64,000 nt of DNA from Planotetraspora silvatica (GCF_016863315.1 NZ_BOOQ01000030.1:1-64000), one strand, 5' to 3'. Shown: positions 15,480 to 24,198, numbered from the stretch's first letter. The notes: generated by a model from the sequence alone, not told the origin. Made by a program: numbers and translations.

Positions 15480-18317
15480 GTGGCCGAAGGCGTTCGGTTC
15501 GGAGTGCTCGGATCGCTCCGAGCCGAGCTGCGCGGCCGACCGGCAGCGCTGGGCGGGCTCCGTCAGCGGGCGGTGCTGGCGCGGTTGCTGATCGCGCGAG
15601 GGAGGGTCGTCTCGGCAGAGCGGATCCTCTCCGACGTGTGGGAGGGCTCATCGCCGCCCTCCATGACGACTCTCCACGGATACATCGCCGATCTGCGCGG
15701 AGCGCTGGAGCCGGAGCGGGCCCCCCGTGCTCCGGCCCGGCTACTTGTGTTCGAGGGGCCCGGATACGCGCTCCGGGCGGCCCCGGCCGCCGTCGACGCC
15801 GAGCGCTTCACCGATCTGGCCGCGCGTGGCCGGCGCGCGCTGGAGGGCGGCGAACCGGAAACCGCCGTCGAGCTGCTCGGAGAAGCGCTCGCGCTGTGGC
15901 GGGGACCGGCGTACGCCGACGTCAGTGGAGCCTCCTTCGTAGTGCCCGACGCCACCCGGCTGGAGGATCTGCGGGCCGCGGTGCACGAGGACCGGCTCGC
16001 CGCCGTCATCGCGTCCGGGCAGCACACCGCAGCCGTGGGCGAGTTGGAAGCGCTGGTGGCGGAGCAGCCGCTGAGGGAACGCGGCTGGGAACTGCTCACC
16101 ATGGCGCTCTACAGGTCCGGACGACAGGCTGACGCGCTGGCCGCGCTTCGGGCCGTGCGCAGACGGCTGGCCGACGAACTCGGCATCGACCCCGGACGTG
16201 GACTGCGCGACCTGGAGGCGGCCGTGCTCGCCCAGGATCCGCAGCTGGCCCCGGCACCTGCGGAGAAGAGCCGTCTGCCCGCCCCCGAACCGCAGACCAC
16301 GGCTCCGGCACCGCGTTCGGGCAACCTGCCGTTCGCGCTGTCCAGCTTCGTCGGCCGGGGCGGCGACCTCGCGGCTGTCGCCGGTCTGCTCGACGGGCAC
16401 CGGCTGGTCACGCTCACCGGCCCGGGCGGGGTCGGGAAGACCCGCCTGGCCCTGGAGGCCGCACGCTCCCGCGCCGACGCCGACGGGCCCTGGCTCGTGG
16501 AACTGGCAGGTTTGCACACGGCCGAATTGCTCACCGCCACCGTCGCCGCGGCCCTGGGCCTGCCCGCCACGTCGTCCCCCGACCAGCTGGCCGGAATGCT
16601 CGCCGACCGCGACCTGCTGATCATCCTGGACAACTGCGAGCACCTGCTGGTCTACGCTGCCACGCTCGTTCACACTCTGCTGACGCGCTGCGGCCGCGTA
16701 CGGATTCTGGCCACCAGCCGTGAATCCCTGGACATCACGGGTGAAATCATCTACGAAGTACCGCCATTGGACGCCGCCACGGACGCCGCGGAACTCTTTG
16801 TTCGCCGTACGGCTGCCGCGCAGCCCGGCTGGGCGCCTGCGCCGGGCGACAGAGAGAAGATCGCTCGTTTATGCGCGGGGCTCGACGGCATCCCCTTGGC
16901 CATCGAGCTCGCCGCCGCACAATGCCGGACGCTGTCCGTCGGCCAGATCGCCGATGCCCTGGGGGACCGATTCACCCTGCTGGTGGGCGGGTCGGCCGGG
17001 CGGCCGGACCGCCATCGCACGCTGCTGGACACCGTCGCCTGGAGCGACCAGCTGCTGCAGCCGGCGGAACGCCGGCTTTTCTACCGGCTCGGTGTGCTCG
17101 ACGCTGGCTTCGACCTCGAGGCGGCCGCCGCGGTCGGAGGAGCCGCCTCCGTGCTGGCGCCGCTTTCCGCACTGGTCCGCAAATCGCTGGTCACCGCCGA
17201 ACCTGGAACGGCGCCGCGCCGTTACCGGATGCTGGAGACTCTGCGCCACTACGCCCTGGGCAACCTCTCGCCCGACGAGCTGGCCGGGGCCGAGAAGCGC
17301 CACCGCGCGTGGGCACTGGTTCGGGCCGAGAGCGCCGAACGCCACCTGCGGGGCCCGCAGGGGGCGGTGTTGCTGGACGGGCTGAGCCGGGACCAGCCGC
17401 AGTTCCGGGCCGCTTTCGCCTCCGCGCTGGCAGAGGACGACGGCGACTACGCGTTGCGTCTGGGCGGCGCACTCTCCTGGTTCTGGTTCCGCATGGGCCA
17501 TGTCGGGGAGGGACTCGCCTGGCTGTCCGAGGCGTTCGCGGCCGCCCCGCGGGCCGAACCGGGCACGCGGGCGCGTGCCCGGTTCGCCGTCGCCTCACTC
17601 GGCTATCTCGCCGGGCAGACGGCACAGGCCCACCGGGCCGCGCGGACGGCGGTCGAGGAGGCCGGCGAGGCCGGCGACCTGGTGACCGAGGCCGTCGCGA
17701 CCGTCTACGCCGCCTATTTGGGCCTGCTGGCCAGAGCGCCCGTCGACGCGGCGGCACTCGCCCGTACGGCGGTCGAGATGGCCCGGCGCAGCGGCCAGGA
17801 CTGGCTGGAGGCCGAGACCCTCATGGTCCAGGGCATGGTGTTGCGGGCCCTGGGGGACCTGCCGGGCGCCGACGCCGTATTCCAGGAGGCGATCGCCGCA
17901 GCCCACGCGAGTGGCCACGACTGGGTCGCGGACGGGGCGGCGTGGTGCGACATGAAGACCGCCTCGGACCGCGGGGACGGCTTGCGGGCACTCGCCATCG
18001 CGGGGGACATCCTCGCCGCCATGGAGCGTTACGGTGACATCTCCTTCTGGCTGGTGACCGTGCACAGCGCCGCCCGCGCCCTCGCGCTGACCGGACGGGC
18101 CGAGCACGCAGCCGTGCTGATGGGCGCGGTGGAGGCCATCGGTGCGCGGGCCGGCGTCTCCCCGGAGCTGATGGACCCGCTGGACGGCCCGCGCGAGGCC
18201 GCCGCCGTACGCGAGGCGCTTGCGCCGGACGAGTACGACCGCTGTGCGGCCCGCGGACGCGCCCTGTCCCGGCAGGAGGCGAGCGTCCTGCTGGCCGGTC
18301 TGATCCCGTCCCGCTGA
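15480..18317 (+). CDS. AfsR/SARP-type regulator with NB-ARC and TPR domains
   Basis: A GTG at 15480 preceded by GGAGG opens a 945-residue regulator. Residues 1-95 are an OmpR-like DNA-binding domain (LRQRAVLARLLIARGRVVSAERILSDVW), 100-250 a bacterial activation domain with AIRALRRLADELGIDPG-like sequence, and 285-520 an NB-ARC ATPase with P-loop GPGGVGKTR (from 314) and LLIILDNCEH. The rest is TPR-like repeats. Such proteins activate secondary-metabolite genes and integrate ATP and phosphorylation signals. An in-frame TTA codon (16869-16871, codon 464) suggests bldA-type control. Likely targets are the adjacent exporter and downstream peptide genes (inference). Confidence 0.93.
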   Translation: MAEGVRFGVLGSLRAELRGRPAALGGLRQRAVLARLLIARGRVVSAERILSDVWEGSSPPSMTTLHGYIADLRGALEPERAPRAPARLLVFEGPGYALRAAPAAVDAERFTDLAARGRRALEGGEPETAVELLGEALALWRGPAYADVSGASFVVPDATRLEDLRAAVHEDRLAAVIASGQHTAAVGELEALVAEQPLRERGWELLTMALYRSGRQADALAALRAVRRRLADELGIDPGRGLRDLEAAVLAQDPQLAPAPAEKSRLPAPEPQTTAPAPRSGNLPFALSSFVGRGGDLAAVAGLLDGHRLVTLTGPGGVGKTRLALEAARSRADADGPWLVELAGLHTAELLTATVAAALGLPATSSPDQLAGMLADRDLLIILDNCEHLLVYAATLVHTLLTRCGRVRILATSRESLDITGEIIYEVPPLDAATDAAELFVRRTAAAQPGWAPAPGDREKIARLCAGLDGIPLAIELAAAQCRTLSVGQIADALGDRFTLLVGGSAGRPDRHRTLLDTVAWSDQLLQPAERRLFYRLGVLDAGFDLEAAAAVGGAASVLAPLSALVRKSLVTAEPGTAPRRYRMLETLRHYALGNLSPDELAGAEKRHRAWALVRAESAERHLRGPQGAVLLDGLSRDQPQFRAAFASALAEDDGDYALRLGGALSWFWFRMGHVGEGLAWLSEAFAAAPRAEPGTRARARFAVASLGYLAGQTAQAHRAARTAVEEAGEAGDLVTEAVATVYAAYLGLLARAPVDAAALARTAVEMARRSGQDWLEAETLMVQGMVLRALGDLPGADAVFQEAIAAAHASGHDWVADGAAWCDMKTASDRGDGLRALAIAGDILAAMERYGDISFWLVTVHSAARALALTGRAEHAAVLMGAVEAIGARAGVSPELMDPLDGPREAAAVREALAPDEYDRCAARGRALSRQEASVLLAGLIPSR

Positions 18318-18321
18318 TTCG

Positions 18322-18354
18322 GACGTCGCATCTGATTCTTACGTCGCATCTGAT
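18322..18354 (+). repeat. two-copy direct repeat ACGTCGCATCTGAT
   Basis: ACGTCGCATCTGAT occurs twice, at about 18323-18336 and 18341-18354, immediately after the stop of the AfsR-like gene. It may be a small duplication. No function is apparent. Confidence 0.45.
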
Positions 18355-18472
18355 GCTGGCCGTCCGCACGAACCGATCGCGCTGGTCGGGACGGCTGGTC
18401 GGGGTCGCCGGCGGGCGGGCGCACCCACGGGCCCAAGTCGATTCCCAGTGACCGCCAAGCGCCCGCGCGCAG

Positions 18473-18524
18473 CCTCGTTGTCGTCAACCCGACGCCGCCT
18501 TGCACGGGCGGCCTGACAACGAGG
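18473..18524 (+). promoter_or_regulatory. structured 5' leader that can hide the ribosome site
   Basis: CCTCGTTGTC (18473-18482) is perfectly complementary to GACAACGAGG (18515-18524), and the enclosed segment holds a second stem GCCGCC (18494-18499) / GGCGGC (18507-18512). The right arm contains GAGG, the Shine-Dalgarno of the 47-aa peptide gene that starts at 18531. Folded, it would block initiation. It could be a simple translational brake, a thermosensor or a protein-controlled leader; it matches no riboswitch I know. Confidence 0.55.
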
Positions 18525-18530
18525 TGAACC

Positions 18531-18674
18531 GTGATCAAGCGAATGATCCGCACCGTGGCGATGTCCGGAATCGCACTGGGGCTCCTGATCGGCCTGGGCG
18601 CGACCGCCGCCCACGCCGCCGATGGCGACCCATCCCAGTGGTCAGTGGCGGGCGACCCCTCCCAGTGGGGCTGA
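18531..18674 (+). CDS. 47-aa secreted peptide with two DPSQW repeats
   Basis: A GTG at 18531 with GAGG six bases upstream opens a 47-codon ORF. Residues 1-29 are a classical Sec signal peptide: basic VIKRMIR, hydrophobic SGIALGLLIGLGATAA, and cleavage motif AHA. The mature product would be about 18 residues, ADGDPSQWSVAGDPSQWG, essentially two copies of (G)DPSQW. No Cys is present. The gene lies 23 bases before the FAD enzyme and is probably co-transcribed. The family is not known to me; it may be a signalling peptide, surface peptide or modified precursor. Confidence 0.65.
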   Translation: MIKRMIRTVAMSGIALGLLIGLGATAAHAADGDPSQWSVAGDPSQWG

Positions 18675-18697
18675 TCCGAGGAGAGGGCGAGGCCACC

Positions 18698-20092
18698 ATG
18701 AAAGACATCAGCGCCCGGCTCACCGGGCACGCCGTCGTCGTCGGAGCGGGCATCGGCGGGCTGCTGGCGGCCCGGGTGCTCAGCGAGACGTTCGATCGGG
18801 TCACGGTGATCGACCGTGACGCACTGCCCGGTCAGGGCATCCCGCGGCGGGGCGTGCCGCAGGGCCTTCACGCGCATGGTCTGCTGTCCCGGGGTTGCGA
18901 GATCCTCGAGGATCTCTTCCCACGGCTAACGGCCGACCTGGTCGCCGCGGAAGCCGTCCCGTGCGACATCCAAAACGACGTCCGCTGGTACAACGACGGC
19001 CGGAGGCTTCACCCGGCGCCCTCACGAATGCGGGGCCTGACGGTGAGCCGACCGCAACTCGAATGGTCTCTGCGGTCCCGGGTCGCGGCCCTTCCCGGCG
19101 TGGTGATCCGCGAGCGCTGCGAGGTGGTCGAGTTGATCGCCGCCGGAGACCATGCCGAACCCGGCGCAGTCACCGGAGTGCGCCTGCTGTGCGCGGACCA
19201 CCGGCCGGAGGACATGCCGGCGGACCTCGTGGTGAACGCCACGGGCCGGGGCAACCGCGGAGCCGAGTGGATGCGCAGGCTGGGGTATGAGACCGCGCCG
19301 GAGGAACGGGTCGACTCCCGGCTGGTGTACGTCTCGCGAGAGTATCGGCGCCGGCCTGGCGACGCCGACGTCGTCGCCCTCATCGTGGGGCACAGCGCGG
19401 CCGTTCCGAGGGGCGGGGTCGCGCTCAGCGCTGAGGGTGACCGCTGGCTGGTCACGTTGTACGGCATGGGCGACGACGTTCCCCCGGTCGACCCGGACGG
19501 ATACCACCGGTTCGCCGCCCGGCTCCCGGTCCAGGACCTGCACCACCTTCTGGAGCGCCTGGAACCTCTGGGGGCGCCCCGTCTGATGCGCATCCCGGTG
19601 AGCATCCGGCGCCGCTACGAGCGGCTGCGTGACTTCCCCGAGGGATACGTGGTGTTCGGCGACGCCCTGTGCCAGTTCAACCCCAGCTACGGGCAAGGCA
19701 TGACCGTCGCCGCCTGCGAGGCCGTCGCCCTGCGCGAATGCCTGGCGGACGGGGGACACGACGGCCTGGCCGGCCGATTCTTCGGGCGCGCCGCGCGGAT
19801 CATCGATGTGCCGTGGGACATCTCGGTCGGCGGCGATCTGAGGTTCCCATCGGTCGAGGGCCGCCGCTCCCTGCGGGTGAAGTTGCTCAACGGCTACCTC
19901 ACGCGGCTCCACGCGGCCGCGGAGGCGGACCCTGTGGTCGGGCACGCCTTCCTGAGCGTCGCCAACCTCCAGGCCCCTCCGCAGCACCTGTTGTCGCCAG
20001 GCGTCCTGGCCCGTGTGCTCCGGCCGCGCTCCGGCGGCATGAGAGCCCGCCGCCAGGTCACGGCGCGGTCGAAGAGCCCGGTCGGTCGGTGA
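18698..20092 (+). CDS. FAD-dependent oxidoreductase (monooxygenase/epoxidase-like)
   Basis: This 464-residue flavoprotein starts at 18698 after GAGG. Residues 8-40 carry the FAD-binding GxGxxG (VVVGAGIGGLLAARVLSE) and the acidic end of the second strand (VTVIDRD). A second FAD motif is VVFGDALCQFNPSYGQGMTVAACEAVALREC. It belongs to the group A monooxygenase/geranylgeranyl-reductase-like superfamily and resembles actinobacterial epoxidases such as LasC. The substrate is unknown. It follows the DPSQW peptide gene. Its last 35 bases overlap the 3' end of the convergent MATE gene. Confidence 0.88.
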   Translation: MKDISARLTGHAVVVGAGIGGLLAARVLSETFDRVTVIDRDALPGQGIPRRGVPQGLHAHGLLSRGCEILEDLFPRLTADLVAAEAVPCDIQNDVRWYNDGRRLHPAPSRMRGLTVSRPQLEWSLRSRVAALPGVVIRERCEVVELIAAGDHAEPGAVTGVRLLCADHRPEDMPADLVVNATGRGNRGAEWMRRLGYETAPEERVDSRLVYVSREYRRRPGDADVVALIVGHSAAVPRGGVALSAEGDRWLVTLYGMGDDVPPVDPDGYHRFAARLPVQDLHHLLERLEPLGAPRLMRIPVSIRRRYERLRDFPEGYVVFGDALCQFNPSYGQGMTVAACEAVALRECLADGGHDGLAGRFFGRAARIIDVPWDISVGGDLRFPSVEGRRSLRVKLLNGYLTRLHAAAEADPVVGHAFLSVANLQAPPQHLLSPGVLARVLRPRSGGMRARRQVTARSKSPVGR

Positions 20093-21485
20093 CGGCCGCA
20101 ACCGGTACCACGAGCGGTCGCAAGCCGGTCGGGTCCTGCGCGCGGGCGGGCTGGATCAGCTCGCCCGCCGTCGCGGGTCCAGGATGTTCCGTACGCCGGT
20201 ACATCCTGGCGATGGCCGCACACTGCGGCGCCGTGGACAGCGCCATGGCCGCACAGACGCCCGGCAGGCCCCATCCGGACAGGCCGTACGCGAGCGCCAG
20301 CTGAAGCACCACCCCGCACGTGGTGATCCGGGCAAGGGCGGGGCTGTCGCCGCTGCCCTCGAACACCCCGCCCAGCGCGATGAAGCAGGCGAGAAGCACC
20401 AAGTACGGCCCCAGGCAGCGCAGATAGAGCGCCCCCGCCTCGGCCACCTCGCCCTCGGAGCCGAAGGCGCGCATGATCCACGGTCCGGCGGCAAGCAGTG
20501 CCGACATGGCCGTGAGACCCAACGTCCCGGCGAGGAGCAGTGCCTGGCGCCCGATGACCCGCCGCTCGTCGCGTCCGGCCCCGAGCAGATGGGCGGTGTG
20601 TATGGCGGCCGCTTGGCGGACCGCGTAGAAGGCCATGGTCGCGACGTACATCGCTTTGGTCGCGATCCCGTACGCGGCGACCTCGCTGACGCCGATCCGG
20701 GCGACGATCGCGACGAGCGCGAGCGCCCCCGTCATCCGTGCGGCGAAGTCGGCCGACATGGGCAGCCCGGTCGCAGCCGTCCGGCGGGCATCGGCGCCGA
20801 GCGACCCGGCCCGGGGCGAGACCGCCCCGGTCGCACGCCGCAGTGCGCCGTTGCGGCGCAGCGCCACGAAACCGCAGGCGAGCGCGACCGTCCGGCCCGA
20901 AACCGTGGCGATCGCCGCCCCGCGCACCCCGAGGCCGAACCTCAAGATGAACAACGGGTCGAGCACCAGAATGAGTCCGTTCGCGAGCACCGCAAGCCTC
21001 ATCGGGGTACGGGTGTCGCCCAAGCCCTTGAGAATGCCGTCGACGACGTTGGTCGCGAAGAACACCGCGATCCCGGGCAGGGCGATCGAGAAGTAGTCGG
21101 CGGCGAGGGGCGGAGAGTCGCCGTCGCCGCCCCCGAGCACTAGCCGGGCGAGTGGCTCGCGGCACAGGTATCCGCCTATGGCGACAACAGGTGTGACGAG
21201 CGCCCAGAGGGTCCAGCCGCCGCGTACGGCGGAGCGTGTCGCCGCCGGATCCTCCGCGCCCCTGGCGCGTGCGACCAGAACGGTCGTGCCGGAGCCGGCG
21301 ACGAGGATGACGCCGAGTAACAGGTTCTCGACGTTGGTGGCCACGGCTACGGCGGCGACGGCGTCCCCGCCGAGCCGGACCACCCAGACCATGTTGATGA
21401 TCCCGGCTGCGACCCCCGCGAGAAGCTCGAAGTAGACCGGATACGCGAGCGACACCAGCCTGCGACGGTGTTCCGCTGCGCCCAT
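20058..21485 (-). CDS. MATE-family efflux transporter
   Basis: This 475-residue protein begins at 21485 after GAGGAGG. It has twelve membrane segments in two homologous halves. MATE landmarks are LVSLAYPVYFELLAGVAAGIINMVWVVRLGGDAVAAVAVATNVENLL, GSGTTVLVARARGA and, in the second half, YGIATKAMYVATMAFYAVRQAAAIHTAHLLGAG. MATE proteins export drugs or metabolites in exchange for H+ or Na+. It is divergent from a PadR regulator and its promoter holds an 18-bp perfect inverted repeat, so PadR repression with release by the exported compound is likely. Confidence 0.93.
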   Translation of the reverse strand: MGAAEHRRRLVSLAYPVYFELLAGVAAGIINMVWVVRLGGDAVAAVAVATNVENLLLGVILVAGSGTTVLVARARGAEDPAATRSAVRGGWTLWALVTPVVAIGGYLCREPLARLVLGGGDGDSPPLAADYFSIALPGIAVFFATNVVDGILKGLGDTRTPMRLAVLANGLILVLDPLFILRFGLGVRGAAIATVSGRTVALACGFVALRRNGALRRATGAVSPRAGSLGADARRTAATGLPMSADFAARMTGALALVAIVARIGVSEVAAYGIATKAMYVATMAFYAVRQAAAIHTAHLLGAGRDERRVIGRQALLLAGTLGLTAMSALLAAGPWIMRAFGSEGEVAEAGALYLRCLGPYLVLLACFIALGGVFEGSGDSPALARITTCGVVLQLALAYGLSGWGLPGVCAAMALSTAPQCAAIARMYRRTEHPGPATAGELIQPARAQDPTGLRPLVVPVAAVTDRPGSSTAP

Positions 21486-21496
21486 GACAGCACCTC

Positions 21497-21537
21497 CTCT
21501 TTTCGCTGTACCTCGATTAGAGGTACAGCGAAAAGAG
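21497..21537. promoter_or_regulatory. perfect 18-bp inverted repeat, PadR operator candidate
   Basis: CTCTTTTCGCTGTACCTC (21497-21514) and its exact complement GAGGTACAGCGAAAAGAG (21520-21537) flank GATTA. It begins 12 bases upstream of the MATE start codon, overlapping its Shine-Dalgarno end, and 60 bases upstream of the PadR start. Length and symmetry are typical of PadR operators, which cover the promoter between regulator and transporter. Confidence 0.8.
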
Positions 21538-21596
21538 ATAGCATGGCGACGCGAGGTGGGCAAGCGCGCCGTCGGGCGTAGAAAGGGGCTCGGTGC

Positions 21597-22121
21597 ATGC
21601 TGGAGCTGTCGATTCTGGGTTTCCTCTACGGAGAGCCCCTGCACGGCTACGAGTTGAAGTCCCGTATCCAGGGCCTCAGCGGGCACATCCGTCCAGTGAG
21701 TGACGGTGCTCTGTATCCGGCCATCGCCCGACTGGTGAAGGCGGGCCTGGTGGAACAGCGCACCGAGCCCGGAAGCGGTGCCGCACCCCGCCGAATCCTG
21801 TCCCTCACCGAGGCGGGCCGCATCGAACTACTGGCCAGGCTGCGGCACCCCAAAGATCCGGAAATCACCGATGGACAGCGCTTCTTCACCCTGCTCGCGT
21901 TTCTCGGCCACCTCCCCGACCGCGCCGAGCAGGCCGCCGTCCTCCGCCGCCGTCAGGCCTTCCTCGACACCCCGGCAAGCTTCTTCTACCGCGACGGTGA
22001 GCCGGTGCGGGCCGAGGAGGCGCCGGATCTCTTCCGGCAGGGCATGCTGCGCATCGCCCGCGCCACCGGAGCGGAGGAGCGGAAGTGGCTGGCCGAGGCG
22101 ATCGGCAGCCTGGAGGGCTGA
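21597..22121 (+). CDS. PadR-family transcriptional repressor
   Basis: This 174-residue PadR protein has the N-terminal winged helix (MLELSILGFLYGEPLHGYELKSRI, PVSDGALYPAIARLVKAGLVEQR) and a C-terminal helical dimerisation domain with LRRRQAFLDTPASFFYRDG. Members repress a neighbouring efflux pump until a ligand binds between the domains. Here the partner is the divergent MATE gene, with an 18-bp inverted repeat between them. It starts at 21597. Confidence 0.92.
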   Translation: MLELSILGFLYGEPLHGYELKSRIQGLSGHIRPVSDGALYPAIARLVKAGLVEQRTEPGSGAAPRRILSLTEAGRIELLARLRHPKDPEITDGQRFFTLLAFLGHLPDRAEQAAVLRRRQAFLDTPASFFYRDGEPVRAEEAPDLFRQGMLRIARATGAEERKWLAEAIGSLEG

Positions 22122-22206
22122 GCGACGTCCAGTGGACGGTGACCATCCCGTTGAGGTCCCGTCCGGCCTGGGCTCCGGACGGCAGGTCGTCAGCGGTCGA
22201 TCGAAG

Positions 22207-23142
22207 TCAGCGAAAAGTCAGCGAAGGCCGCCCGAGCCCTGCCGTACCGCTCGTCTGTGCCGTCGCCACCAGGCGCGCGATCTCCTCCGCGACCAGGAGG
22301 CAGGCGTCCGCCGCCGGATCGATCAGCGGGAAGTGCCCGGCGTCGGCCACCTGGGTCAGGCGAACCGTCTCACCGGCCCCGGCGGCCGCGCGCACGAAGG
22401 ATTCGGCGACCTCGGCCGGGACGACGATGTCGGCGTCGCCCTGGACGACGGTGGTGGGGACTCCGGTGGGGAGCAGCGCCGCGGGATCCGCGGATGGGCG
22501 CCGCTCCTCGAACCGTTCGGGCCCGCCGAGGAACTGAAGCGCGGCGCCGGCGCACACGGACAGTTCGCCGGCCTTGGTGAAATCGGCGATCGGCGCGAGC
22601 GCGACGACCCCTCCGACGGAGGGTTCGGGACGCCGCCAGGGGGAGTCCTCCGGCAGCCTGTGGCGGGCCGCCGCCCACAGCGCGAGGTGCCCGCCGGCCG
22701 AATGCCCGACCACGATCGGGCGGCGCGGGTCCGCCTGAGGGAGTGCGTCCGCCACCAGGCCGGGCAGCGCGTCCATGGCCGCGGCCACGTCGTCGAGGGT
22801 CTGCGGCCAGCGGCCCGCCGTGCCCGGCTCCGCGCCGCCCCGCCGGTACTCGACCGAGGCGACCGCGAAAGCGCGACCGGCGAGAAAGGCCGCGAAGGGG
22901 GCGACGTGCCGCCTGTCGTAGGCGGCACGCCAGGCGCCTCCGTGCAGGACGACGACGAGGGGCGCCTTCACCTCGCCGAGATCCACGCGGGGGGCGTAGA
23001 AATCGACGACCTGATCGGCATGGTCGCCGTAGGAGGCGGTGGCATCCGGTTCCACGAAGGGATGAGAGAAGGCCGACTCCTGCTCGGCGGCATCTCGCGC
23101 CGCGTCGTCCCCGGCCACCGCTCGCGTTCCCGCTCGGGTCAT
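22207..23142 (-). CDS. alpha/beta hydrolase, probable kynurenine formamidase
   Basis: The 311-residue enzyme has the HGGAW oxyanion motif of the hormone-sensitive-lipase/KynB-like group, a nucleophile Ser in VVGHSAGGHLALWAA, an Asp in VQGDADIVVP and a His in ADAGHFPL. It lies directly downstream of kynureninase and tryptophan 2,3-dioxygenase on the same strand, the place of the missing middle enzyme, N-formylkynurenine to kynurenine. The assignment rests on motifs plus context. The ATG at 23142 is preferred; a TTG at 23202 would overlap the kynureninase stop. Confidence 0.8.
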   Translation of the reverse strand: MTRAGTRAVAGDDAARDAAEQESAFSHPFVEPDATASYGDHADQVVDFYAPRVDLGEVKAPLVVVLHGGAWRAAYDRRHVAPFAAFLAGRAFAVASVEYRRGGAEPGTAGRWPQTLDDVAAAMDALPGLVADALPQADPRRPIVVGHSAGGHLALWAAARHRLPEDSPWRRPEPSVGGVVALAPIADFTKAGELSVCAGAALQFLGGPERFEERRPSADPAALLPTGVPTTVVQGDADIVVPAEVAESFVRAAAGAGETVRLTQVADAGHFPLIDPAADACLLVAEEIARLVATAQTSGTAGLGRPSLTFR

Positions 23143-23198
23143 GTGCGCGATCTCTCCTTCGCCTGGGGGTTGCGAATCGCGACGTGTCGCGCCGCCGG

Positions 23199-24198
23199 TC
23201 AACGGGATGAGATCACCTCGGCCAGCACCCGCGCCGCCCGCTCCACGTCCGCGAACGACACGTACAGCGGCGTGAATCCGAAGCGCAGCACATCGGGAGG
23301 CCGGAAGTCGCCGACGACCCCACGGGCGATCAGCGAGCCCATCACCTCACCCGCGCCGGCGCAGCGCAGCGCGACCTGGCTGCCCCGCTCCGCGTGCCGG
23401 ACCGGGGTGATCGACTCGACTCGTCCCGCGGGCACGTACGCCGCGACGCACTCGAGGAAGAAGTCGGTCAGGGCCAGGCTCTTGTCCCGTACGGCCGCGA
23501 TCGGCACCTCGTCCCACACCTCGAGTGCCGCCTCCAGAGCGAGCATCGAGAGGATGTCGGGGGTGCCCACCCGGCCGCGCGGCGCGCCGTCCGCGGCCTC
23601 GTACCGCGATGACATGCCGAAGGGGTCCCGGTGCGAGTTCCACCCGGGAAGCGGCGAGTCGAAGCCGGGCTGCAGGTCCCGGCGCACGTACAGGAAGGCG
23701 GGCGAGCCGGGACCTCCGTTGAGGTACTTGTAGGTGCAGCCGACCGCGAGGTCGACGCCGTGCGCGTCGAGCCCCACCGGCAGCGCGCCCGCGCTGTGGC
23801 ACAGGTCCCAGACCACCAGGGCGCCCGCGGCGTGCGCCGCGGCCGTCACACCGGGCAGGTCATGCAGCCGCCCGCTGCGGTAGTCGACGTGGTTGACGAG
23901 GGCGGCGGCGGTGCGAGGGCCGAAGGCGGTCCGGAGTTCGCCCGGATCGACGGCGACCAGACGTCGGCCCGTCATCCGCGCGGCGGACTCCGCGATGTAG
24001 CCGTCAGTGGGGAACGTCGTCGCGTTCCGCGCCGGCCATCCGCACCGCGCCCACCAGCGCGCCCAGCGAGTTGCCGTCCAGGTAGACGGTGTCGTCGTCG
24101 TCGAGGACGAACTCGGCGCGCTTGGCGCGCAGCCCGTCCGCTTCGTTGAGTTCGCGGGCCTTCTCCGAGAGGCTGAAGAGATGTACGAGATCAGACAT
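23199..24198 (-). pseudogene. kynU: kynureninase, disrupted by internal deletions and frameshift
   Basis: Two adjacent frames together match kynureninase. The first (24198 to about 24010) gives MSDLVHLFSLSEKARELNEADG through LDGNSLGALVGAVRMAGAERDDV and then stops. The second, in another frame, resumes at TFPTDGYIAESAARMTGRRL and runs to the end with WDLCHSAGALPV, the PLP-lysine motif GCTYKYLNGGPGSPAFLYV and RVGTPDILS. Compared with the family (about 400-415 residues), some 65-75 residues after DGNSLGA are missing, including the region that holds PLP phosphate, and a second short deletion shifts the frame. The start overlaps the TDO stop by 8 bases. The product should be inactive, unless this is an assembly error. 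Confidence 0.85.
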
